From assembly GCA_022376925.1 (NCBI GenBank), contig JAIOJX010000001.1:2575501-2639500 (forward strand): a stretch of 64,000 nucleotides of DNA. Reading direction: 5' to 3'. Below, in pieces: positions 57,808-64,000 of the stretch. Every line of letters begins with the position of its first letter. The stretch's first letter is position 1. The notes under the pieces are model-generated. The model saw only the letters and a program-made list of their open reading frames with translations, searched no databases and was not told the origin of the DNA. A program made the translations under genes and the position numbers. This stretch comes from Tragulus kanchil. Lineage: Eukaryota; Chordata; Mammalia; Artiodactyla; Tragulidae.

Positions 57808-58894
57808 TTTTTTTAATTATTTTTTTTTTATAAATGTTTTCAGAAATTATCACTGGTGTTTGTGCTCACCAATGAAAATGCTAGTATAAAGGTCAGTTCT
57901 TGGTTGTTCAAAGGAAGTAAAAAGCCTTTTCAGTAAAGAAGGTATGAGAAATGGAATTTCATTTTATAAAAGGAAAAGAAAGTAGGTCTGACTTACTGGT
58001 GGCTGTTTCAGGATGGGAGAAGTAATGGGCACAGAAAGTGATAAAAAGGTTTGTGGAAAGTGGACTCTGAGAAAAGAGTTTTGTGCATGGTTAAGAGTGG
58101 CTATGTTTAAATTTAATCAAATTTACCTTTAAATAATTTTTAGAGTAATCTGGTGCAAAAAACTTGAATTTGGCTTTTCTTCCTGTTAATGGGACACACA
58201 TTTTCTTTGGATGTTGAATTCCCTTTGATAATAGACTTAAGTTTATTTACCTCTTAAAAGATCTGTTCTAGATTTGGCTTTGGCTATGTGAATAGCTATT
58301 GTTTCAATGACCTATAATCCTATCTGACTGAGTGTTCTAAACCTTTTTGGTATTTGTTGACAAACCTTCCTAAATCATTCTAATGAAGCTTTTTTGGCTT
58401 CTAACTAACTTGGGAAGCTTCAAAGGGCCCCTGAAACATCCCAAAGAGAGATATTACAATAATTAGGTTCATTCTGTATGATAAATTTCACTGGAAGTAT
58501 TGTCGACTAATAAATCTCTAGTTATGTTATATGATAAATGTTACTCATACATAACCTAGAAACTATATGGAGTTCCTAAAATTCTGATATGTTCGGTTAA
58601 ATGTAAACAATCATAGTTCTAGTTACTATCTTAAAATATTGTCATAACACTAACCAAGTCTTTCAAAAATGGTTCCTCTTCAAGAAGGTCAAGAGAAAGG
58701 ACTCTTGGATAAATACCAGTTTCTGAACTGGGTACGAAATTAGAGGATTCTAATGGAAAATCTGATGACTTCACAAATGTTAACAAAATACTGAATCAAC
58801 TGGAAAAAATGCTTATAAAATTACTGAATCTGTATTTTCCAGATGTAAGAAAAACCTCCCTTTTAAACTAATTATGACTTAATAGCAATTTGGT
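56747..58894. repeat. Adjacent direct duplication D11, period 1085
   Basis: Copy A is 56747-57807 and copy B 57832-58894. Differences are A-run lengths: ctggaaaaatgc against ctggaaaaaatgc, and gaaaacctccc against gaaaaacctccc. A T-rich filler of 24 bases without counterpart sits between the copies. Likely artefact. Confidence 0.9.
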
Positions 58895-59741
58895 GAATTA
58901 TATTTTATAAATAAATTGAAACATTTATCTTTTCTCTGTCTCTGACCCCTCCAGAGACTGGAGACACTTAGTTTTCAGTAACTTTAACAGGTAAGTTAGG
59001 AAGGTTATCTCATTAAGTCTCAAGGAATTTGGGAGAACTTGAGAGGAAAAGGATTCCATTAGACATTTTCATCCCTTGAGATTTTTGACAGAAAACTGTG
59101 GGGGTGAGAGTGAGTGGTGCATCAGTGTTTGTATGGACCTCCAACTGGGACTTAATTTCTAGTTGAAAGGGAATTCTGAGTCATAGTGCTCAAGCCTCAA
59201 TAAGCACTTTGCTTGAAAGCACATCATTGCTAAATGGGAGTATTTATACACTTTATATAAGGGTGAGAATTTTTAATTGAAAAGCTATTGGATTTCCTTC
59301 TCCTGAATGTCAGTCAGCTAAGGTGAATTTTCTACTTTCTTCTCCAAGTATCACAAACAGTTCAATCTCCCAGGAGAGAGATTTTGATATTAAATAAAAT
59401 TATTCACCTATGCTACTGATCCTCAATTGAATATGTATAGATGAGAAAGTAGAACTTGGGAAAATCTTATTCCCCTGCCCCTCTTCTCTCCTGGCCCCAT
59501 GCCTATCCCCTGCAAATGAAAATCACTAACGTAAGGAATCCTTACCCCTCTCTTCTCATTCTTAATTCCATGGTTTATGATCCTCATATTCAGTGTTGAG
59601 GTTCTCTCAGTGGAAACATTCACATAGGTTGGAACTTGAGGCAGATTTCAGAAATGCTGCCTTCAGGCATTCAAGTTAATGTTTAGGGTTATCTGGCAGC
59701 CACCATTTGTACAGGACACGCTGAGGAGTGTATTAAGTCAT
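58895..59741. other. Unique sequence, no recognised feature
   Basis: No gene or repeat family recognised. Confidence 0.35.
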
Positions 59742-60066
59742 GCTGTGCTATGCTTAGTCACTCAGTTGTGTCCAACTCTTTGTGACCCCGTGGACTGTAG
59801 CCCTCCAGGCTCCTCTGTCCATGGGGATTCTCTAGGCAAGAACACTGGAGTGGGTTTCCATGCCCTCCTCAAGGAGATCTTTCCAACCTAGGGATTGGAC
59901 CCAGATCTCCTGCATTGCATCTACCACTTACGCCACTAGGAAAGCCCAAGAATACTGGAGTGGGTAGCCTTTCCCTTCTCCAGGGGATCTTCCCAACCCA
60001 GGAATTGAATCAGGGTCTCCTGCACTGCAGGCAGATTCTTTACCAGCTGAGCTACCAGGGAAGCCT
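59742..60066 (-). mobile_element. Bov-tA SINE plus partial second copy (dimer)
   Basis: A full antisense Bov-tA (59742-59948: cactcagttgtgtccaactc ... gccactaggaaagccc) is followed directly by a second 3'-lacking piece (aagaatactggagtgggtag ... gctgagctaccagggaagcc). Similar flanks tgtattaagtc at about 59729 and 60067 enclose both, so they integrated as one composite unit. Confidence 0.88.
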
Positions 60067-60069
60067 GTA

Positions 60070-61270
60070 TTAAGTCGTATCTGTAGGTAATTCTAGAGTT
60101 GAGACACACTATCCATGGGGAATGCTAATCTTTCAGATGGGCAGTGATGCTAACTATGTTGGTTTAACTGTCAATTTTACTATCTCAGAATGTACTGTAG
60201 GTAGGGCAGCTGGTAACTGGAGAACTTCCCTTGAACTTCAGCCTGGTGGCCAGGACTTGATACCTGCTTGATAATCTTCTTGATGCTGATAGCTTGCTTT
60301 CTTGGTTTTTAGATTTCCCATTATTATACTTGTGTCACCCAATGAGAGATTAAGTATCTGCTAGACTTGGACCCTTGTCATCTTACTTCTCTGAACTATA
60401 GCTGTTGCTACAAAGCACTTTAACCTTCCAGAATGTATTGTTCTCTAGAACTTAGAGAAGGACTTGTCATCCATATACCTGTGTTGATAAACTAATCTAT
60501 CATATTTTCAGGTCTTGCTCTCATCCAGCCCATCTTGTCATATGATAAACCAAGTCATACTTAGCCCCATCCTGAATTAGAACAGAAATACCTGTGAAAA
60601 TGGGAGGATGAGTGAGTTGAAACCATAGCTGTTCTATGTAAGCTCAAATACACTTAAAACTGGGTTATATTTATTTGCTCATGTATCTGTCTTTCACACG
60701 TCTAGACAGTAAACTATGTGAAGAGAGTTACTCTGTGTCTGTAGGACATTGATATATAGTAGTTCCTCCGAATGTTACTCAAAATGAAAAATAAAAAATG
60801 TATGCAGTGACTTTAGAGACTCCTCAGGACATCTCCAGTGATGCTGCCACTGACCCAGGAGGGCAGTGAGACTCCTTGGGAGGAACTGAATGTCCTCTAA
60901 AGGAAAGTGAGGAATGAATGGGGATTTGCATCCGTGGGCTGTTACCTCAAAATTTCTCTCTCCTGTTGAATGCAACCTCTTCTATGGAATTTTCAAGAAA
61001 CTATGCTGAGGAAAAGTGACAACTGGGGAAAAGATGGTTTTACTTTAAAAGTGAACAAATGGTCATTTTTAGAAAATACCCACCAGTGAATCTGAAGTTT
61101 TGACATTTGGCCAAGTGGAAACACATGTCTTGTGGGCCCTTATAGAATGAGGTAACCCTCAGCAGAAGCTAGCAGATGAATATGCAGTACAAATCAAACC
61201 ACCTCATTTCCTTCTCCATTTTAATTTTTGATCAGATTTTTTACTGTCCTTGTAGATAAGGGAAATGTTG
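60070..61270. other. Unique sequence, no recognised feature
   Basis: No repeat family recognised with confidence. Short minus frame at 60775-60975 has no support. Confidence 0.35.
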
Positions 61271-61274
61271 AGCA

Positions 61275-61405
61275 TAGTGAATTTGGATTTCAGCACGGAA
61301 TCTGAGAAAGTTGTTCATGATATCCTCATGGACAAGATAGAGAGAAGGGGGCTGAATAAGAAAGTGATTAAGTCAATTTCTAATTCGTTGAATGACTATA
61401 CCCTG
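61275..61405 (+). mobile_element. CR1/L3-like reverse transcriptase relic
   Basis: Translating from 61279 gives V-N-L-D-F-S-T-E-S-E-K-V-V-H-D-I-L-M-D-K. This resembles the conserved LDFSKAFDTVSHDIL motif of CR1-clade LINEs. The stretch lacks stops over 130 bases but is short and interrupted by the Bov-tA that follows. Confidence 0.4.
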
Positions 61406-61417
61406 AATAGGCTGTTT

Positions 61418-61616
61418 GGTAAAAAAAAAAAAAAGTAAGTCGCTCAGTTGTGTCTGACATTTTGAAACCCATGGACAAGTCATGGAAGGCTCCAAAGACT
61501 ACAGAGTGGGTAGCCTTTCCCTTCCCCAGGGGATCTTCCCAACCCAGGAATTGAACCAGGGTCTCCTGCATTGCAGGCAGATAGATTCTTCACCAGCTGA
61601 GCTACAAGGAAAGTCC
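61418..61616 (-). mobile_element. Bov-tA SINE, antisense, with target-site duplication
   Basis: A-run, cgctcagttgtgtctgacat, tgggtagcctttcccttccc, cccaggaattgaaccagggt, gctgagctacaaggaaagtc. Flanks aataggctgttt at 61406-61417 and 61617-61628 form the target-site duplication. An internal part is rearranged around 61470-61505. Confidence 0.9.
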
Positions 61617-61857
61617 AATAGGCTGTTTAATTCACCAATATTATCAACACTTTTGGATGAAGAAATAGACGTAGAGAAGTGAACTGACACAGCACTGGGC
61701 TGTTTTCAAAGCACTTTGTGTAAATCTAAGGGATAATTACTGACATTCATTACTTTGCCTTCTGATGAAATCTGTGATCACTTAGGGCCTGTATATCTGA
61801 AAGTGTTCAACCTCAATTTGAGACTTAAACCCAGGGCCCAGACTTAATCAAACCTGT

Positions 61858-62055
61858 TTGGGACTTGAACCCAGCCTAAACCCTGCTTGGGACTTTGGCT
61901 GGGACTTGAACCCAGTTTAGACCCTGTTTGGGACTTTGGCTGGGACTTGAACCCAGCCTAAACCCTGCTTGGGACTTGAACCCATGCGGCCGGGACTCGA
62001 ACCCAGCCTAGACCCTGTTTGGGACTTTGACCGGGACTCGAACCCAGCCAAAACC
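61858..62055 (-). repeat. Array of about 41-base units with tRNA-T-arm-like cores
   Basis: Six repeats of ggga-ct(t/c)-gaaccc, spaced about 41 bases when complete (gcctaaaccctgcttgggac plus tttggctgggacttgaac). On the minus strand the core reads gggttc(a/g)agtccc, the shape of a tRNA T-arm. The array begins directly after the U5-like end of the minus LTR at 62060-62490, where a primer-binding leader would be. Function unknown. Confidence 0.75.
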
Positions 62056-62059
62056 CTGG

Positions 62060-62490
62060 TAATTAAAATTACTCACCCAATGTCTGAACCCACTGAGGTT
62101 CAGGTTCTTCGTGTCTCTTTGCAGAGAAGAATTCAGCAAGAGGCAAAGTGATAGGTAAGAAATGGATTTATTCAGATTCAGAGAAAGCTCACTCCACAAA
62201 CAAAGTGTGGGCCATGGCAGAGCAAATCCAGTGGCCCTGAAAGCATGGCATTCTTAGCTTTTATAGGCTGGGTAATTCCATATGCTAATGAGTGGGAGGG
62301 CTATTCCAGCTCTTTTAGGGAAGGGTGGAACTGTCATGGTGCCTCTGGGCGTGTCATTTAGCTTGCTGACTGAGGATCAAGGTCTGGTCTGCCATCTTGG
62401 ACCCATTTGATCCTAATGGGTTTATGCTGTGTCCTTGGGCTGTCATTCTTTTCAAAAATTGTGCCCTGCCCCTTTCCCTCCTAACCCTTG
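62060..62490 (-). mobile_element. ERV LTR with TATA box and poly(A) signal, antisense
   Basis: On the minus strand a TATAAAAG box (62265-62258) is followed about 90 bases later by AATAAA (62172-62167), then a U5-like part to about 62060 with ggttcagacattgggtgagt, which also holds a splice-donor-like gtgagt. The layout is that of U3, R and U5. Repeats adjacent at 61858-62055 replace a recognisable internal region. Probably a solo LTR plus leader. Confidence 0.65.
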
Positions 62491-63157
62491 CATACCTACA
62501 AAGATCAATTTGAAATAGAAAGTAGAAGAAATGAGAAAAACTCAGAGGCTGTTACATAAATGGATCTCAAAAAGATTCCAAATGCTAATATTGGATTATG
62601 AAGAACATGAAACTAAGTGGCTGGATAACTGCCTATCGACAGATGCTTTAAGATGATTTAGTTCTGCCTCAATTCACATTAAAATAGAAACAGAACCTGT
62701 GAAATCAGTGGAGCATCTCACTGGGTAAAATAATCCCTGGGTGAGCAAGTTAATAATGTGACCTAGATTACAGACTGTCCTTCCCAAAGACCATGTCACC
62801 CCTTTGTCATATGATGTGTAATGTGAAAAAAGGAGGGCGAGGACATCTCTGTGGTGTGTGTAAGCACATGTGTAATTGTCTATGTATTTAATCACATATG
62901 TGGGCCCAGGTCTAAACTGTATACATTTAAGGGATTCTTACCAATATATGTCCTTATGCAACGTAACACAAAATAATCTAGTAATCACATCCCTCTTACT
63001 TTTCCCTTCCTGAAGAGGCACTTGCAGTGTGTTTGCCTATAAAGATCAATTTGAGGTAGAAACTGGGAAAAAGATAATCAGAGGATGTTAGATGAATAGA
63101 TCACAGGAATATTCTAAAAGTTGATACTAGGTTATAAAGAATGTGAAACTAAGTGGC
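62491..63157. repeat. Diverged direct repeat, 540-base spacing
   Basis: 62491-62621 and 63031-63157 share a diverged collinear sequence: aaagatcaatttga, agaggatgtta / agaggctgtta, gttataaagaatgtgaaact / attatgaagaacatgaaact and aagtggc. Both follow a c/t-rich piece (ccctttcccttcct-like). Unlike D0-D11 they differ at many positions, so this is an old, real duplication. Confidence 0.7.
62622..63030. other. Unassigned sequence between the old repeats
   Basis: No gene recognised. May be part of the LTR element to its left. Confidence 0.3.
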
Positions 63158-63459
63158 ATGTGAGAACAAAACCTAAACAATTGCCATTTCTGTTTTGATT
63201 TCATTAGCTTGGCTGCCATTTAAGTCTCCCAACAGTAATCCTTTAGGTAGGTTTGTCCCTTGATGGTTTGCAAAATAATTTCACACATGTCATTTTATGG
63301 AATATTATAACACTGTCATGACTTAAAATTACAGATTAAAATGGAACTATCTCTGTATTACAAAAGAACAGGCTGAGCAGCAAACCATTATCACAATCTA
63401 TGCTATAAACCTATCCATTACCTTAAAAAGTTTTTTCCTATTCATTTATTATTATTATT

Positions 63460-63848
63460 TTCTGTGTATGTGATATGAACTCTTTTGACATAAAGTCTAA
63501 CCTCTTTGGAGATTTTTAAGTATATAGTACAGTACTGTTTACTATAGACAATATGCTGTATATCACTAGGGCTTCATTCATCTTGCATAAGTGAAACTTT
63601 GTATCCTTTGACTAATATCTCCTGTTTCTCTTCCCTCCACCCCCTGGCAACCACTCTTCTACCCTCTGCTCCTATGAATTTGACTCTTTTCATTTTCTCA
63701 GTATAAGTGGTATCATGTAGTGTTTTTCTTTCTGTGCCTGGCTTGTTTCACTCGGCATAATGTCCTCCATGCTCATCCATGTTGTCATAAATGGCGGGGT
63801 TCCTTCCTTTTTAAAGACTGAATAATAGTCCATTGTATATAATACACT
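63460..63848 (-). mobile_element. Old L1 fragment, antisense
   Basis: ggcaaccactcttctaccct, tgaatttgactcttttcatt, gcttgtttcactcggcataa and tgaataatagtccattgtat are reverse-complement L1 3' UTR blocks. Confidence 0.75.
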
Positions 63849-63859
63849 TTTTATTTTTA

Positions 63860-64000
63860 TTTTTTAATTTTTTGTGTGCAGTGAAAAGTTTATTAAAGTA
63901 AGAAAGGATAGGGAAAAGCTTCCAACATAGACACTGGAAGGGGGAGAGAAGAGTATTCCCTTTTCCAGTTGAAGCGTGATGATTTGTATCTTTCAGTCAG
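63860..64000 (-). mobile_element. LTR-like end, cut by window edge
   Basis: On the minus strand a pyrimidine-rich stretch leads to an AATAAA (plus-strand tttatt at 63889-63894) followed by acttttcactgcacac, like the R-U5 end of an LTR. The rest lies outside the window. Family unidentified. Confidence 0.4.

Noticed and set aside
1991..58894. The adjacent 1.1 kb duplications as a new biological amplification system
   Set aside because: No shared motif, terminus or element lies at the boundaries, the contents are unrelated, and the differences look like consensus errors at contig ends. An assembly cause is simpler.
61858..62055. Tandem tRNA genes
   Set aside because: Only the T-arm-like core repeats. 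There is no acceptor stem, D-arm or anticodon arm at the expected distances.

Overview
The window looks like intergenic or intronic DNA from a ruminant. The evidence is a BovB (RTE-type) LINE fragment with a recognisable YADD reverse transcriptase motif, about ten Bov-tA-type tRNA-derived SINEs, cetartiodactyl CHR-type SINEs, and L1 copies with artiodactyl-style 3' ends, over a background of ancient mammalian L2, MIR, L1M and MLT1 relics. I found no host protein-coding gene, no tRNA or rRNA gene and no CRISPR array. The longest open frames are retroelement fragments, chiefly an L1 ORF2 C-terminus near 52.2 kb and two BovB fragments at 28.1 and 29.7 kb, or chance frames in repeats. Several young SINEs share a long CHR-type body and a 3' tail that I do not recall from cattle, and a second L1 3'-end type is also unfamiliar, so a non-bovine ruminant is possible. 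The exact species cannot be told from this.

Layout. 0-5 kb: CHR SINE, antisense old L1, split L2. 5-8 kb: old L1 then a long L2. 8-16 kb: mostly unique sequence with a twin-primed L1 and the 3' end of another L1. 16-25 kb: CHR-type and Bov-tA SINEs, a MIR and a solo LTR. 26-31 kb: an old L1 split by an LTR-like block and by BovB. 31-43 kb: SINEs, MIR, L2 and antisense L1. 43-48 kb: three MLT1 LTRs, one carrying nested L1 and Bov-tA insertions. 48-55 kb: degenerate ERV-like leader sequence, three long CHR SINEs, a solo LTR and an L1 end. 55-64 kb: SINEs, unique AT-rich DNA, an LTR with a tRNA-T-arm-like repeat array, and more LTR and L1 relics.

The most striking feature is not a gene. At eleven separate places a block of about 1.07-1.15 kb is followed directly by a near-identical second copy, and a twelfth pair has a 404-base period. 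The pairs differ mainly by homopolymer lengths and by garbled sequence at the copy junctions, and the period is nearly constant while the content is unrelated. I read this as unmerged contig overlaps or faulty gap filling in a long-read assembly, not biology. Any count of elements here should therefore be corrected for about 12 kb of probable false duplication. I did not find a convincing undescribed biological system.
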